A DNA stretch of 64,000 nucleotides from Ferrovibrio sp. (lineage in GTDB: Bacteria; Pseudomonadota; Alphaproteobacteria; Ferrovibrionales; Ferrovibrionaceae), in assembly GCF_025869515.1 (NCBI RefSeq), contig NZ_JAOZVR010000016.1:1-64000 (forward strand), in the 5' to 3' direction. Shown piece after piece: positions 9,183 through 18,768 of the stretch. The translations under genes and the position numbers were made by a program. The first letter of the stretch is position 1. Each line of letters opens with the position of its first letter. The notes beneath the pieces are model-generated. The model was not told the DNA's origin, did not search any database, and saw only the letters and a list, made by a program, of their open reading frames with translations.

Positions 9183-10289
9183 TTGGGCGATACGGCCGAA
9201 AACCTCAAAATCACGCCGCTGAACGCGCTGCACAAAGAGCTGGGCGCGCGGATGGTGCCCTTTGCCGGCTATGAAATGCCGGTGCAGTATCCGGCGGGCA
9301 TCCTGACCGAGCACAAGCACACCCGCGCCGCTGCAGGTCTCTTTGACGTATCCCACATGGGCCAGGTGCGCCTGACCGGAGGCGACCCGGCCAGGGCCTT
9401 GGAAGCTTTGGTGCCCGGCGATCTCGTGGCGCTGGATGTCGGCAAGATGCGCTACACGGTGTTCACCAACGACCAGGCCGGCATCCTGGACGACCTGATG
9501 GTGAACAAGCGCGACCGCGATCTGTTCGTCATCGTAAATGCCGCCTGCAAGACCGAAGACATCGCGCATATGCGCGCGCATCTCAAAGGCGTCGAGGTCG
9601 AATACCTGGAAGATCGCGCGCTGCTGGCGCTGCAGGGGCCGGTCGCCGTCGATGTGCTGTCGCGGTTGAATTCCGTGATGCCGGCGATGAGCTTCGGCAT
9701 GGGCGCCACGCTGGCGCTCGGCAAATATGAGGCCTTTGTCACGCGTTCGGGATACACCGGCGAGGACGGTTTCGAGATTTCGCTGAAAGCCGATGAGGCC
9801 GAGGATTTCGCGCGCTGGCTGCTGGGTCAGCCGGAAGTAAAGCCGATCGGTCTCGGGGCGCGCGACTCTTTACGCCTTGAAGCCGGGCTCTGCCTCTACG
9901 GCCACGACATCGACACGTCTACGTCGCCCATCGAGGCCGGCCTGAACTGGACGATCTCCAAACGCCGCCGCGAAGACGGCGGTTTCCCCGGCGCCGCCAT
10001 CGTTCAGAAACAGCTGAAAGACGGCGTCATGCGCAAGCGCGTCGGCATCCAGCCCGAGGGCCGCGCACCCGCCCGCGAAGGTACCGAAATCTTCAATGAG
10101 AAAAATGAGAAGATCGGCGTCATCACCTCGGGTGGTTTCGGTCCCAGTGTCGATGCCCCGGTCGCCATGGGCTATGTCGCCATCGAATACGCCAAGCCCG
10201 GCACGCCGCTTACTCTGATGGTGCGGGGCAAGGCCCTGCCGGCCAAGACCTGCACCCTTCCCTTCATCACCAAACGCTACGCCAAGTAA
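9183..10289 (+). CDS. gcvT: Glycine cleavage T protein (aminomethyltransferase)
   Basis: GcvT releases ammonia from the aminomethyl-lipoyl group of H protein and passes the methylene to tetrahydrofolate. The 368-residue protein has the family N-terminus [28 protein letters not shown], the FDVSHMGQ folate-site segment, and [12 protein letters not shown] and [20 protein letters not shown] motifs. The start is TTG at 9183, preceded by AAGGGA; the next in-frame Met (in ARMVPFAG) would remove conserved residues. It is first in gcvT-gcvH-gcvPA-gcvPB, with 11 bases to gcvH, under the tandem glycine riboswitch. Confidence 0.96.
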   Translation: MGDTAENLKITPLNALHKELGARMVPFAGYEMPVQYPAGILTEHKHTRAAAGLFDVSHMGQVRLTGGDPARALEALVPGDLVALDVGKMRYTVFTNDQAGILDDLMVNKRDRDLFVIVNAACKTEDIAHMRAHLKGVEVEYLEDRALLALQGPVAVDVLSRLNSVMPAMSFGMGATLALGKYEAFVTRSGYTGEDGFEISLKADEAEDFARWLLGQPEVKPIGLGARDSLRLEAGLCLYGHDIDTSTSPIEAGLNWTISKRRREDGGFPGAAIVQKQLKDGVMRKRVGIQPEGRAPAREGTEIFNEKNEKIGVITSGGFGPSVDAPVAMGYVAIEYAKPGTPLTLMVRGKALPAKTCTLPFITKRYAK

Positions 10290-10300
10290 GGAGACGATCC

Positions 10301-10672
10301 ATGACCACCCGCTACACCAAGGACCACGAGTGGATCCGTCTCGATGGCGATGTCGCCACCGTGGGCATTTCCGATTACGCCCAGAGCCAGTTGGGCGACG
10401 TTGTGTTCGTCGACCTGCCGGCACCGGGCAAAAAGGTGGATGCCGGCGCCGAAGTTGCCGTGGTTGAATCGGTGAAGGCGGCCAGCGAAGTCTACGCTCC
10501 GGCCGGCGGTGAAGTGGTGGAAGGCAACCAGGCCATCGTCGATGACCCCGCGCTGGTGAACCGCGCAGCGCAGACCGATGGCTGGTTCGTCAAGCTCAAG
10601 CTCAGCAACAAAGGCGAACTGGACGCCCTGATGGATCAGGTCGCCTACGACGCCTATCTCAAGACCCTCTAA
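10301..10672 (+). CDS. gcvH: Glycine cleavage H protein
   Basis: Small lipoyl carrier (123 residues) that shuttles the aminomethyl group between P, T and L proteins. The lipoylated lysine is K59 in [14 protein letters not shown], the standard ESVKA context. The N-terminus [13 protein letters not shown] and the [17 protein letters not shown] tail are typical. AAGGAGACGATCC gives a strong ribosome site. The fourth enzyme, L protein (lipoamide dehydrogenase), is not in the window and is usually supplied by another locus. Confidence 0.97.
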   Translation: MTTRYTKDHEWIRLDGDVATVGISDYAQSQLGDVVFVDLPAPGKKVDAGAEVAVVESVKAASEVYAPAGGEVVEGNQAIVDDPALVNRAAQTDGWFVKLKLSNKGELDALMDQVAYDAYLKTL

Positions 10673-10688
10673 TCAGGAGCGCCTCCCC

Positions 10689-12029
10689 ATGCGCTATCTC
10701 GGTCTGACCGAAGCCGACCGCGGCGAGATGCTGAACACCATCGGTGCCGGCGGTATCGACGCCCTGTTCAAGGACGTTCCTGCCGGTACACTGAACCCGC
10801 AGCTCGACCTGCCGCTGCACCAGGGCGAACTGGAAGTCGAGCGCGCTTTTGCTGCCATGGCGAAGAAGAATGTCTCGCCGATGGAGGTGCCGTTCTTCCT
10901 CGGCGCCGGCGCTTATCGCCACCATATCCCGGCTGCCGTGGATCACCTGATCCAGCGCTCGGAATTCCTCACCTCCTATACGCCGTATCAACCCGAGATC
11001 AGCCAGGGCACGCTGCAGTATCTGTTCGAGTTCCAGACCCAGGTGAGCATGATCACCGGCATGGAAGTGGCGAATGCCTCGATGTATGACGGCGCCACTT
11101 CGGCGGCCGAGGCCGTGCTGATGGCACAGCGCATCACCAAGCGCAGCAAGGCGGTGCTGTCGGGCGGCCTGCATCCGCATTACCGCGACACGGTCGCCAC
11201 CCTGATGGACCAGACCGACCAGCCGCATGTGGCGGCCCCGGTCGATCTTGCCGGCAATGAAGACCTTGCGACCCTGATCGACGAGCAGACCGCCTGCGTG
11301 GTGGTGCAGAATCCGAATGTGTTCGGTCATCTGCGCGATCTCACCGGCCTCGCCCGCGCCTGCCAGGCCAAGGGCGCATTGCTGATTGTCGCTGTTACCG
11401 AGATCACTTCGCTCGGTCTGATCATGCCGCCGGGCGCCATGGGCGCCGATATCGTGGTGGCGGAAGGCCAGAGCATCGGCGTGCCGCTCAGTTTCGGCGG
11501 GCCCTATGTCGGTCTGTTTGCCACCCGTGAGAAATATGTGCGACAGATGCCAGGTCGCCTCTGTGGCGAGACCGTCGACCAGGATGGCCGGCGCGGCTTC
11601 GTGCTGACGCTGTCGGCCCGCGAGCAGCATATCCGCCGCGAAAAGGCGACATCGAATATCTGCACCAATTCGGGTCTCTGTGCACTGGCCTTCACCATCC
11701 ATATGAGCCTGCTGGGCGAAGCCGGCCTGACCCGGCTGGCCGAGATCAACCATGGCAAGGCGGTACAGCTGGCCGAGAAGCTGAGCCAGATGAAGGGCGT
11801 CGCCATCGTGCCACAGGCCTTCTACAACGAATTCGCCATCACCCTGCCCAAGCCGGCAGCCGAGGTGGTGGAGAAGCTGGTGGAAAAGAAGATTCTCGGC
11901 GGCGTGCCGGCCTCGCGGTTATTCCCAGGCGATAAAAATTTGACAAATGTCCTGCTGATCGCCGTGACCGAAACCAATACTGAAGGCGACATGGACAAAC
12001 TTGCCGCCGCCCTGAAGGAGGTGCTGTGA
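10689..12029 (+). CDS. gcvPA: Glycine dehydrogenase (decarboxylating) subunit 1
   Basis: N-terminal half of the P protein as a separate 446-residue chain, as in many alphaproteobacteria and Gram-positives. It carries the PLP-fold type I segments [35 protein letters not shown] and [20 protein letters not shown], and [11 protein letters not shown], but not the PLP lysine, which is in subunit 2. Both subunits are needed to decarboxylate glycine onto H protein. It starts 16 bases after gcvH and its TGA overlaps the ATG of gcvPB, indicating coupled translation. Confidence 0.96.
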   Translation: MRYLGLTEADRGEMLNTIGAGGIDALFKDVPAGTLNPQLDLPLHQGELEVERAFAAMAKKNVSPMEVPFFLGAGAYRHHIPAAVDHLIQRSEFLTSYTPYQPEISQGTLQYLFEFQTQVSMITGMEVANASMYDGATSAAEAVLMAQRITKRSKAVLSGGLHPHYRDTVATLMDQTDQPHVAAPVDLAGNEDLATLIDEQTACVVVQNPNVFGHLRDLTGLARACQAKGALLIVAVTEITSLGLIMPPGAMGADIVVAEGQSIGVPLSFGGPYVGLFATREKYVRQMPGRLCGETVDQDGRRGFVLTLSAREQHIRREKATSNICTNSGLCALAFTIHMSLLGEAGLTRLAEINHGKAVQLAEKLSQMKGVAIVPQAFYNEFAITLPKPAAEVVEKLVEKKILGGVPASRLFPGDKNLTNVLLIAVTETNTEGDMDKLAAALKEVL

Positions 12030-13597
12030 TGCTGAACCGTCAGGGACGCCCGACCACGCCGCATGCGGCCGCCAACAGCGCCGTCACCGGCACCATCACC
12101 GGCAATCGCGGCCTGCAGATGGAAGAAGCGCTGATCTTCGAAATCGGCGAAGAGGGCCGCACCGGCGTTGATCTGCCAGATGCGCCGAAAGTGAAAGACC
12201 GCCTCGGCGGCCTGAAGCGCCAGGGCAGGATCGGCCTGCCGGGCCTGAGCGAGCCGCAGGTGGTGCGCCACTTCGTGCGCCTGAGCCAGAAGAACTATTC
12301 CATCGATGCCGGCCTGTATCCGCTCGGTTCCTGCACGATGAAGCACAATCCGCGCCTGAACGAGAAGATGGCCCGCCTGCCCGGACTGGGCGACATCCAT
12401 CCGCTGCAGCCGGCCTCCACCGTGCAGGGCGCGCTGGAACTGATCGACCAACTGGCCGGCTGGCTCAAGACGCTGACCGGCATGCCGGCGGTGGCAATGT
12501 CGCCGGCGGCTGGCGCCCATGGCGAACTTTGCGGCCTGATGGCGATCCGCGCGGCGCTGAAGGCGCGCGGCGATGTGCGCAAGCGCATTCTCGCGCCTGA
12601 GTCTGCGCATGGCACCAACCCCGCCACCGCGGCACTCTGCGGCTATACCGTCGATCCGATCCCGGCCACCGCCGAGGGGCGCGTCGATCTCGATGCCCTG
12701 CAGGCCAAGCTGGGTCCGGATGTGGCGGCGATCATGCTGACCAACCCGAATACCTGCGGGTTGTTCGAGCGCGACATCAAGACGGTCGCCGACATGGTGC
12801 ATGCCGCCGGCGCCTTCTTCTACTGCGACGGCGCCAACTTCAACGCCATCGTCGGCAAGGTACGGCCGGGCGACCTCGGCATCGACGCCATGCATATCAA
12901 CCTGCACAAGACCTTCTCCACCCCGCATGGCGGCGGCGGCCCTGGCTCGGGCCCTGTCGTGCTGTCGGATGCGCTGAAGGATTTCGTGCCGGTGCCCTAT
13001 GTGGTGCATGGCAGCGATGGCTATCGGCTGGTTGAAAGCGGCGACGCTAAAAGCTTCGGCCGCATGAAGGCCTTCAACGGCCAGATGGGCATGTTCATCC
13101 GGGCTCTGGCCTACATGATGAGCCATGGCGCCGATGGTCTGAAGCGGGTGGCGGAGGACAGCGTGCTGTCGGCCAACTATGTGATGGCCAGCCTCAAGGA
13201 TGTGATGACCCCGAGCTTCGAGGGCCCCTGCATGCATGAAGCGCTGTTCGACGATCGCTTCCTCAAGGATACCGGCGTCACCACGCTGGATTTCGCCAAG
13301 GCGATGATCGACGAGGGCTATCATCCAATGACGGTGTATTTCCCGCTCGTCGTGCATGGCGCCATGCTGATCGAGCCGACCGAAAGCGAAAGCAAGGACA
13401 GCGTCGATGCCTTTGTGACCACTTTGCGCGGCCTGGCCGAGAAAGCGAAACAGGGCGATCAGGTCGCCTGGTTCCAGGCTGCACCGCAGCTTACGCCGCG
13501 TCGCCGCCTGGACGAAACCCGCGCCGCGCGGTCGCCCGTGCTGCGCTGGAAACCCGGCAGCAACGGTGCACCGATCGACAAGGCAGCCGCCGAGTAA
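12029..13597 (+). CDS. gcvPB: Glycine dehydrogenase (decarboxylating) subunit 2
   Basis: C-terminal half of P protein (522 residues) containing the PLP-binding lysine in NLHKTFSTPHGGGGPGSGP. Other supporting motifs are YSIDAGLYPLGSCTMKHNPR, AHGELCGLMAIRAAL, APESAHGTNPATAAL and YCDGANFNAIVGKVRPGDLG. The track begins at GTG 12026; the ATG at 12029 overlaps the gcvPA stop and has GGAGGTG upstream, so it is the better start. A strong intrinsic terminator ends the operon 20 bases after the stop. Confidence 0.96.
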   Translation: MLNRQGRPTTPHAAANSAVTGTITGNRGLQMEEALIFEIGEEGRTGVDLPDAPKVKDRLGGLKRQGRIGLPGLSEPQVVRHFVRLSQKNYSIDAGLYPLGSCTMKHNPRLNEKMARLPGLGDIHPLQPASTVQGALELIDQLAGWLKTLTGMPAVAMSPAAGAHGELCGLMAIRAALKARGDVRKRILAPESAHGTNPATAALCGYTVDPIPATAEGRVDLDALQAKLGPDVAAIMLTNPNTCGLFERDIKTVADMVHAAGAFFYCDGANFNAIVGKVRPGDLGIDAMHINLHKTFSTPHGGGGPGSGPVVLSDALKDFVPVPYVVHGSDGYRLVESGDAKSFGRMKAFNGQMGMFIRALAYMMSHGADGLKRVAEDSVLSANYVMASLKDVMTPSFEGPCMHEALFDDRFLKDTGVTTLDFAKAMIDEGYHPMTVYFPLVVHGAMLIEPTESESKDSVDAFVTTLRGLAEKAKQGDQVAWFQAAPQLTPRRRLDETRAARSPVLRWKPGSNGAPIDKAAAE

Positions 13598-13616
13598 AAA
13601 ACCTCACGCTACAATG

Positions 13617-13647
13617 AAAAGCCCGGCCATAATTGCCGGGCTTTTTT
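13617..13647 (+). terminator. Intrinsic terminator of the gcv operon
   Basis: GCCCGGC and GCCGGGC form a 7-bp GC stem around CATAATT, followed by TTTTTT and preceded by AAAA, so it could also act in the reverse direction. It separates the gcv operon from the AT-rich orphan gene. Confidence 0.92.
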
Positions 13648-13677
13648 ATTTCCCACACATTAACGGGAGTGCTGATA

Positions 13678-14451
13678 ATGCCGCAGAATAAAAAACAGGT
13701 AGAAATTTATACTCTGCAACTCTCTAAGGAAAAATTACTTAATAGCCCTAACGTTGAGCGTAATTTGTTTTTCCTGCTGGGCCACCTAGCAAACGACCTG
13801 CTTATACTAAACAGATTATTTTTGATAACCGCTCAAAGCACACATATTCGCGACGATAGCTTTGTAAAAAGATTTAATACGGCTCAGGCCCTACTAATCG
13901 GCAAGATCATTACGAGTAAGCTACATGAAGGTTGGGAATTAACAAAAAAACTCTACTTCATTAAAGAAGTATCTCAGAAATACGACAAGGTAATGCCAGA
14001 GCCCGGAAAGCAAGCTTTAAAAGCTCTAAAACGTTATTTTGGTAAAGCAAATATAGCTACATCAATTAGAAACGAGTTTGGATTTCATTATCCCATCAAC
14101 CGCATTGATAAAACAATCAAGAATATAAACGAAAGCGAAGAACTACTTCTCTATCTATCCCCAGCAAGCTCAAATACGCTCTATTATGCATGCGATCTGA
14201 TACCCAACCATGAAATGATCCATTCGATTGGTGAAGAGAATATGCAAAAATCCTATGATCGCTTGATTGATGAGACCGCAAAATGCGTGAAAAATTTCAA
14301 CGATTTCATTCAGAATTATATGATCGCTTTTATAGAATCTAACGATGTCTTGGAGGGAGATGCTGGAGATCGTCCGACTATCACATACAAATCCGCTCCT
14401 AAACTAAAGCACTTTAAAATGCCGTCTGTGTTTGATCAGAGAGGGATGTAA
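13678..14451 (+). CDS. AT-rich orphan gene with HEPN-like motif
   Basis: Unrecognised 257-residue protein. I use ATG 13678 (CGGGAGTG upstream) rather than the track start, which lies inside the terminator. Its codons are far richer in A/T than any neighbour and it is closed by terminators on both sides, so recent horizontal transfer is likely. The protein is Lys/Asn/Ile-rich and looks all-helical. It contains RNEFGFH (around residue 128), which fits the R(N/D/H)x4-6H signature of HEPN ribonucleases and AbiV-type abortive-infection proteins, but the short motif could be chance. No antitoxin partner is adjacent. The function is not established; a defence or toxin role is an inference. Confidence 0.7.
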   Translation: MPQNKKQVEIYTLQLSKEKLLNSPNVERNLFFLLGHLANDLLILNRLFLITAQSTHIRDDSFVKRFNTAQALLIGKIITSKLHEGWELTKKLYFIKEVSQKYDKVMPEPGKQALKALKRYFGKANIATSIRNEFGFHYPINRIDKTIKNINESEELLLYLSPASSNTLYYACDLIPNHEMIHSIGEENMQKSYDRLIDETAKCVKNFNDFIQNYMIAFIESNDVLEGDAGDRPTITYKSAPKLKHFKMPSVFDQRGM

Positions 14452-14484
14452 AAAATTCCAATTCAGGCCACATGGCCGAAACGC

Positions 14485-14518
14485 AAACCGCCCGGTCAGC
14501 AATGTCCGGGCGGTTTTT
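14485..14518. terminator. Bidirectional intrinsic terminator
   Basis: ACCGCCCGG and CCGGGCGGT pair over a loop of about 10 bases, with TTTTT on one side and AAA on the other. It sits between the convergent orphan gene and histidine kinase and would serve both. Confidence 0.92.
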
Positions 14519-14535
14519 CGTTTGGCGCGGGACTG

Positions 14536-15228
14536 TTACGCCGGCAGCGGCAGCATGATCTCGTAGCAGGCGCCGGGTCCGCCGCGGCGGATGTTGAAGG
14601 TGCCGGCCAGCTGCGCCACCAGGCCATGGATCAGTTTCATGCCGAGCCCCGTGGCCGCCTCGGGCTGGGCGGCTTCGGGCAGGCCGACGCCATCATCGCT
14701 GACGGTCAGATACAGCGCGCCATCTTCGCCCTTGCCGCAGGCAATCTCGATGACACCACCATCCTGCTGACCGGGATAGGCATGCTTGAGTGAGTTGAAA
14801 ATGAATTCGTTGACGATCATGCCGGTCGCACTGGCGATCCGCGCCGGAACCCAGAGCGGATCGACATTCACCAGCAGGGCATGACGGTGATGATCGACCA
14901 CAGCAGCAAAAATCTCGTCGCGCAGGCCGGTCAGATATTCTTCAAGTGCCACGATGCCGGTGCCGTCGCCGATCGACAGGCGTCGATGCAACTGGGCAAT
15001 CAGACGCAACCGTTTGCTGGTGCGGGCCAGGGCGTCGCGGGCCTGAGCATCGACGGCTTGCTTTTGCTGCATGTTCAGCAGACTGCTGATCATCTGCAGG
15101 CTGTTGCCGATCCGGTGATCGGCTTCCCTGCGCAGCAGTTCAGACAGCTCGACTGATACCGATGGCGAATCCGTTGCGGAATCGCCGACCGGATGCGGCG
15201 GGAATAATAATGCGGGCCAGGTGCTCAT
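14536..15228 (-). CDS. Sensor-less histidine kinase, HisKA_2/HWE type
   Basis: 230-residue soluble kinase with no sensor or membrane segment. The phospho-acceptor region is ADHRIGNSLQMISSLLNMQ (His near residue 38), typical of HisKA_2 kinases. The ATPase domain has the N-box NEFIFNSLKHAY, G1 DDGVGL and G2 GLGMKLI. The N-terminal ~27 residues are Pro/Ser-rich and look unstructured. Such short kinases often act with a partner that provides sensing; no response regulator is adjacent. Divergent from the ribbon-helix-helix gene. Confidence 0.88.
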   Translation of the reverse strand: MSTWPALLFPPHPVGDSATDSPSVSVELSELLRREADHRIGNSLQMISSLLNMQQKQAVDAQARDALARTSKRLRLIAQLHRRLSIGDGTGIVALEEYLTGLRDEIFAAVVDHHRHALLVNVDPLWVPARIASATGMIVNEFIFNSLKHAYPGQQDGGVIEIACGKGEDGALYLTVSDDGVGLPEAAQPEAATGLGMKLIHGLVAQLAGTFNIRRGGPGACYEIMLPLPA

Positions 15229-15341
15229 CGCTGTGTCCTCTGCCCAGACCCTACGTCCATGTCCAGAATAATCCTAACGGTATTAAAGACTTAATCTGAG
15301 CATTGAACTCCTTAGGGGGCTTCAGCGTTTTCTACTCATAA

Positions 15342-15358
15342 GACGCAAAATGAGCGTC
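15342..15358. repeat. Inverted repeat upstream of the RHH gene
   Basis: GACGC and GCGTC flank AAAATGA, 38 bases before the RHH start. A related half-site, AGCGTTTT, lies 11 bases further upstream. It may be the autoregulatory operator of the RHH protein. Confidence 0.35.
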
Positions 15359-15395
15359 AAATAACTCTGCCCAATAACCCGGATGGTGAAAGGCC

Positions 15396-15608
15396 ATGAA
15401 CGATCAACAAGCCCGCGGCGAACGGCTGCAGATCATGCTGACGCCCGATGAATTGAAGGCGCTGGACGACTGGCGCTTCAACAAGCAGATGCCCAGCCGC
15501 GCTGCCGCTATCCGCGAACTACTGCGTCGCGGCCTCACCGGTGAAGGATTCGCTTTCGCCGACCGCCACACCAAGTCGAAGAACTTCGGCGTGATCGAAG
15601 GAGAATAG
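15396..15608 (+). CDS. Small ribbon-helix-helix protein
   Basis: 70-residue protein with a predicted RHH DNA-binding fold: strand RLQIMLTPDELKALDDW, helix, and RAAAIRELLRRGL as the second helix. The tail AFADRHTKSKNFGVIEGE is variable. RHH proteins usually act as dimeric repressors and often control themselves or a linked gene. The start has AAAGG upstream. It precedes mscS by 57 bases on the same strand but need not share its transcript. No toxin is adjacent, so an antitoxin role is not supported. Confidence 0.75.
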   Translation: MNDQQARGERLQIMLTPDELKALDDWRFNKQMPSRAAAIRELLRRGLTGEGFAFADRHTKSKNFGVIEGE

Positions 15609-15665
15609 TCTGTTGCGAACTGCCATTTCCGCCGAACCCTCGGCGCCCGCGGATTTGAAATCCGC

Positions 15666-16751
15666 ATGAATGATCCGAGCACGCTCTTCGATCAAATCGT
15701 TGCCAGACTGCAATGGATGCCGGACTGGATGATCAGTCTGATCATTCTGGCCCTGGCCCCGTTTCTGGCCAATCTTCTGCATCGTATTCTATTCCGCATG
15801 GTGACCCGATGGGTCAGCCATATGGACCTGTTCTGGCGGGCGCTGCTGGCGCGTACCGAGGGGCCGACACGTCTGGCTTTCCTGATCGTCGCCGTCAGTT
15901 TCGCCGCCAGCATCGCACCGCTACCCCCTGGATGGGGCGCCATCGTGCGACAGGTACTCTCGGTGGGATTCATCGCTCTGCTGGGCTGGATCGCGCTGAC
16001 TGCTTTCCATGTCTGGATGGTGATGCATCTGCGCCGCTTCAAGCTGGACACCGAAGACAACCTTCTGGCGCGCAAGCATGTGACGCAGACCCGCATGCTT
16101 CAGCGCGTGGCGAATGTGCTGATCCTGGTGATCACCGCATCCATCGCGCTGATGACCTTTGACAGCGTGCGGCAATACGGCGTGTCGCTGCTGGCTTCGG
16201 CCGGTGCCGCCGGTATCATCGTCGGCCTCGCCCTGCAGCCGGTGCTGAAAAATCTGATTGCCGGCATCCAGCTGGCCATTACCCAGCCGATCCGCATAGA
16301 TGATGCCCTGATCGTGGAGGGCGAATGGGGCAATGTGGAGGAAATCACCTCCACCTACGTGGTTGTAAGGCTGTGGGACTGGCGCCGCATGATCCTGCCG
16401 CTCAGCTATTTCATCGAAAAGCCGTTCCAGAACTGGACCCGCGAGAATGCCGACCTGATCGGCGTGGTGATGCTGTATCTGGATCACACCGCCCCGGTAG
16501 CTGAGATTCGCAGCAAGGCCGAGGAGATTGTGGGCGCCTCACCCAACTGGGACAAGCGTGTGATTGCCGTGCAGGTGACTGATTTCAAGCAGAGCACAAT
16601 GGAAGTCCGCATCCTCGCCAGCGCCGGATCAGCCGGCCGCGCCTTCGACCTGCGCTGCGAAATCCGCGAGAAGATCATCGCCTTCCTGCAACAGAATCAC
16701 GTCTATGCCCTGCCGCGCCTGCGCGCCGAATTGCCGACATTATCCGCTTGA
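15666..16751 (+). CDS. MscS-family mechanosensitive channel
   Basis: 361-residue inner-membrane channel that would release solutes on hypo-osmotic shock. About four hydrophobic helices occupy residues 15-185, followed by the pore-lining helix (GVSLLASAGAAGIIVGLALQP, ~175-198) rich in Gly and Ala, and the cytosolic MscS beta domain (IRIDDALIVEGEWGNVEEIT, ~215-250). The length fits the YnaI/MscM-like group more than the minimal MscS (286). The start has no obvious strong ribosome site, but the N-terminus looks complete. Confidence 0.92.
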   Translation: MNDPSTLFDQIVARLQWMPDWMISLIILALAPFLANLLHRILFRMVTRWVSHMDLFWRALLARTEGPTRLAFLIVAVSFAASIAPLPPGWGAIVRQVLSVGFIALLGWIALTAFHVWMVMHLRRFKLDTEDNLLARKHVTQTRMLQRVANVLILVITASIALMTFDSVRQYGVSLLASAGAAGIIVGLALQPVLKNLIAGIQLAITQPIRIDDALIVEGEWGNVEEITSTYVVVRLWDWRRMILPLSYFIEKPFQNWTRENADLIGVVMLYLDHTAPVAEIRSKAEEIVGASPNWDKRVIAVQVTDFKQSTMEVRILASAGSAGRAFDLRCEIREKIIAFLQQNHVYALPRLRAELPTLSA

Positions 16752-16999
16752 AACATCATTACAGACTGTTGCAGGCAATCGCCGGACGCAAATCCGGCAA
16801 GAGCTGCCGATGCGGATTTGCCGGGCGGTCCGGAGCATCCGCCACTGCAATCTCCTGAAACAATATCTCTTCGTAAACTCAGCAACTTATTGGCACCGGA
16901 CAATGGCATGCGACTTGATGCAGCTTTTTGCGGAGATATGGCAGCAGCCGTCGGCCGCATGCCACCTCCATATCCGCAATGACTTCGAAGGAGGTCCGT

Positions 17000-17581
17000 A
17001 TGAGTAGCATTGGCGGTGTCGGTTCCGGCACCAATCCACTTCAGCAGGCCATGCGCCAGCTGTTTTCCAAAAGCGACGCCAATACCGATGGCAAACTGGA
17101 TACCAGCGAGATCAGCTCCCTGCTCGACACGCTGCAGAGCGGTTCGTCCGACAGCAGCCTGACTTCGGACGGCATCGTCTCGGCTTTCGACACCGACGGC
17201 GACGGTGCCGTATCCGGCTCGGAATTCGATGCCGGATTCAAGAAGCTGGGCGAGCAGATGCACAGCACCATGCTGGCCATGCAGGAAAGCGGCCAGATGC
17301 CGTCGCCCCCACCGGGTCCGCCGCCCGGCATGTCGGGCGACAGCGCATCGGATGACGATGAGGATGATGACACCTCGACCGTTGCCACCCTGCTCGACCT
17401 GCTGCAGAGCTATAGCAGTGAGGAGACGGAGGATACCGCCTCCAGCAGCGACAGCACGACGACCACAACCGACACCCTGCTGCAGACCTTCCTTGGCCAG
17501 CTGGAGCAGTATGCCAGACAGCAGGATCGCCTGTCGGCATACCAGTCGCAGTATGGTAGCGGGGTATCTGTGTCGGCCTGA
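17000..17581 (+). CDS. EF-hand protein
   Basis: 193-residue acidic protein with two EF-hand loops: DANTDGKLDTSE (~residues 27-38) and DTDGDGAVSGSE (~67-78), both with Asp/Asn at the calcium positions and a final Glu. Then come a Pro-rich segment (PSPPPGPPPGM), an Asp/Glu/Ser/Thr-rich low-complexity region and a short C-terminal helix. The track starts at 16928, but ATG 17000 has GGAGGTCC immediately upstream. No signal peptide is visible, so it is cytosolic or exported without one. It resembles the bacterial EF-hand proteins related to XopAW by architecture only. Its role is unknown. Confidence 0.82.
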   Translation: MSSIGGVGSGTNPLQQAMRQLFSKSDANTDGKLDTSEISSLLDTLQSGSSDSSLTSDGIVSAFDTDGDGAVSGSEFDAGFKKLGEQMHSTMLAMQESGQMPSPPPGPPPGMSGDSASDDDEDDDTSTVATLLDLLQSYSSEETEDTASSSDSTTTTTDTLLQTFLGQLEQYARQQDRLSAYQSQYGSGVSVSA

Positions 17582-17643
17582 CAGCCGACTGTCGCGAGAC
17601 CCAAGGTCGATCCGCCCGGACAGAAGGCCTGGGCGGCATCGCA

Positions 17644-18726
17644 CTAGATTTTCAGATTGGTATAGCTGGCATTGCCCAGTCCGGTGCCGATGGTCAGAGC
17701 AGCCCAGCGCCCGACATCGCGCATGCGCCAGACCTCGCTCAGACCCTGGACCACCGCGTCGTTATGCAGTGCGATGCTGATGCTGTGCCCGCCGATGCGC
17801 GGCAGGCGTTCAAAGAGTGCCTCTGTGAGGTTGAAATCCTCGCCTTCCCAATTGCCCGGCAGATTCTGCGCGCCGCGCTTGATCCAGCCGTCATCGGCAA
17901 TCAGGCCGGGGCAACCGACCGCGATCACCGGCGCCAGCCGAAGTTTCTTCCTGGCTGCATATGCGGCCAGCTCGCGCATCATGCCTCCTAGATGGTCAAT
18001 TGCTTCCTCGCGTCCCGGCCGTTCGTCACGATGCCGCCAGTGCAGCAGGCGCTCGACACGGGCGGTATCGCCCAGTCTATCCTTGCGGCGGATTGTCACG
18101 ATACCGCAGCGCAGGTTGGTGCCACCGATATCGATGGCGAGAAAGCCATCGTGGTCGTGCATGACATCAGGTGCCAGCAGTTGCAGTCCGCCGATCAGGC
18201 CGGCCTCGTCGGGGTGGTGCGCCAGCGGCACCATTCCGACATCGAGATCGGCCTGCCGCAGCAGAATCGCCGAGCGCAGGATGGCGATCTCGCCCACCCG
18301 GCTGCGCCGCAACCCGCCGCCTACACCGATGCGCTGCACACCGCGCCATGTCTGCTGGCGCAGGAAACGCTGCGCCACGGCCGACAGGTTCTGCGCAAAT
18401 TCCTCTATGGCACCCTGTACGATCGCGGCGGCGCCCAAGTCGTCGCCGGTGAGGATCCCATCGAGTTCAGCTTTCGACAGGTCGGCGTGCGGCGCCGTGT
18501 CCGCCTCAACCGCGTCGTCGGCCTCCTTGCGGATTTCGTCGAGCAGTCGGCGGAAGGCACGGCCACTGGCCTTATCGCCGATGAATCCCCCGGCGTCCCG
18601 CAGTTCGAGATTATAGCTGTCGACATGCACGGCCGGCAGGTCGGCGGCACCATGGTGCGGCAGCGCAGCCGGTTCGCCGGTGCGGCCGTTATTCCGTTTG
18701 ATCTTCCTTGCAGAGTCTGCCGCCAC
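17644..18726 (-). CDS. ROK-family sugar kinase/regulator-like protein
   Basis: 360-residue protein of the ROK family. The phosphate-binding motif is FLAIDIGGTNLRCGIV (~196-210), followed by AVGCPGLIADDGWIKRGAQNLPGNW (~274-300) and a C-terminal TIGTGLGNA. An additional N-terminal part of ~190 residues precedes the kinase motif (DSYNLELRDAGGFIGDKASGRAF), unlike minimal glucokinases. No winged helix is evident, so it is not a classical NagC-type repressor. The typical ROK zinc motif CxCGxxGC is absent. The start is GTG 18726 and the true start is uncertain. A small membrane protein gene lies 42 bases upstream on the same strand. Confidence 0.82.
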   Translation of the reverse strand: MAADSARKIKRNNGRTGEPAALPHHGAADLPAVHVDSYNLELRDAGGFIGDKASGRAFRRLLDEIRKEADDAVEADTAPHADLSKAELDGILTGDDLGAAAIVQGAIEEFAQNLSAVAQRFLRQQTWRGVQRIGVGGGLRRSRVGEIAILRSAILLRQADLDVGMVPLAHHPDEAGLIGGLQLLAPDVMHDHDGFLAIDIGGTNLRCGIVTIRRKDRLGDTARVERLLHWRHRDERPGREEAIDHLGGMMRELAAYAARKKLRLAPVIAVGCPGLIADDGWIKRGAQNLPGNWEGEDFNLTEALFERLPRIGGHSISIALHNDAVVQGLSEVWRMRDVGRWAALTIGTGLGNASYTNLKI

Positions 18727-18768
18727 ATCGCCCTCTTGATCTGGAGGACGGACAGCGCCCTCGGCTGA

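Noticed and set aside
11822-13357. Minus-strand ORF of 511 residues
   Set aside because: Antisense of gcvPB.
16904-16919. TGGCATGCGACTTGAT as a sigma-54 promoter before the EF-hand gene
   Set aside because: The -12 element lacks the required GC (TTGAT instead of TTGCT) and -24 has a mismatch.
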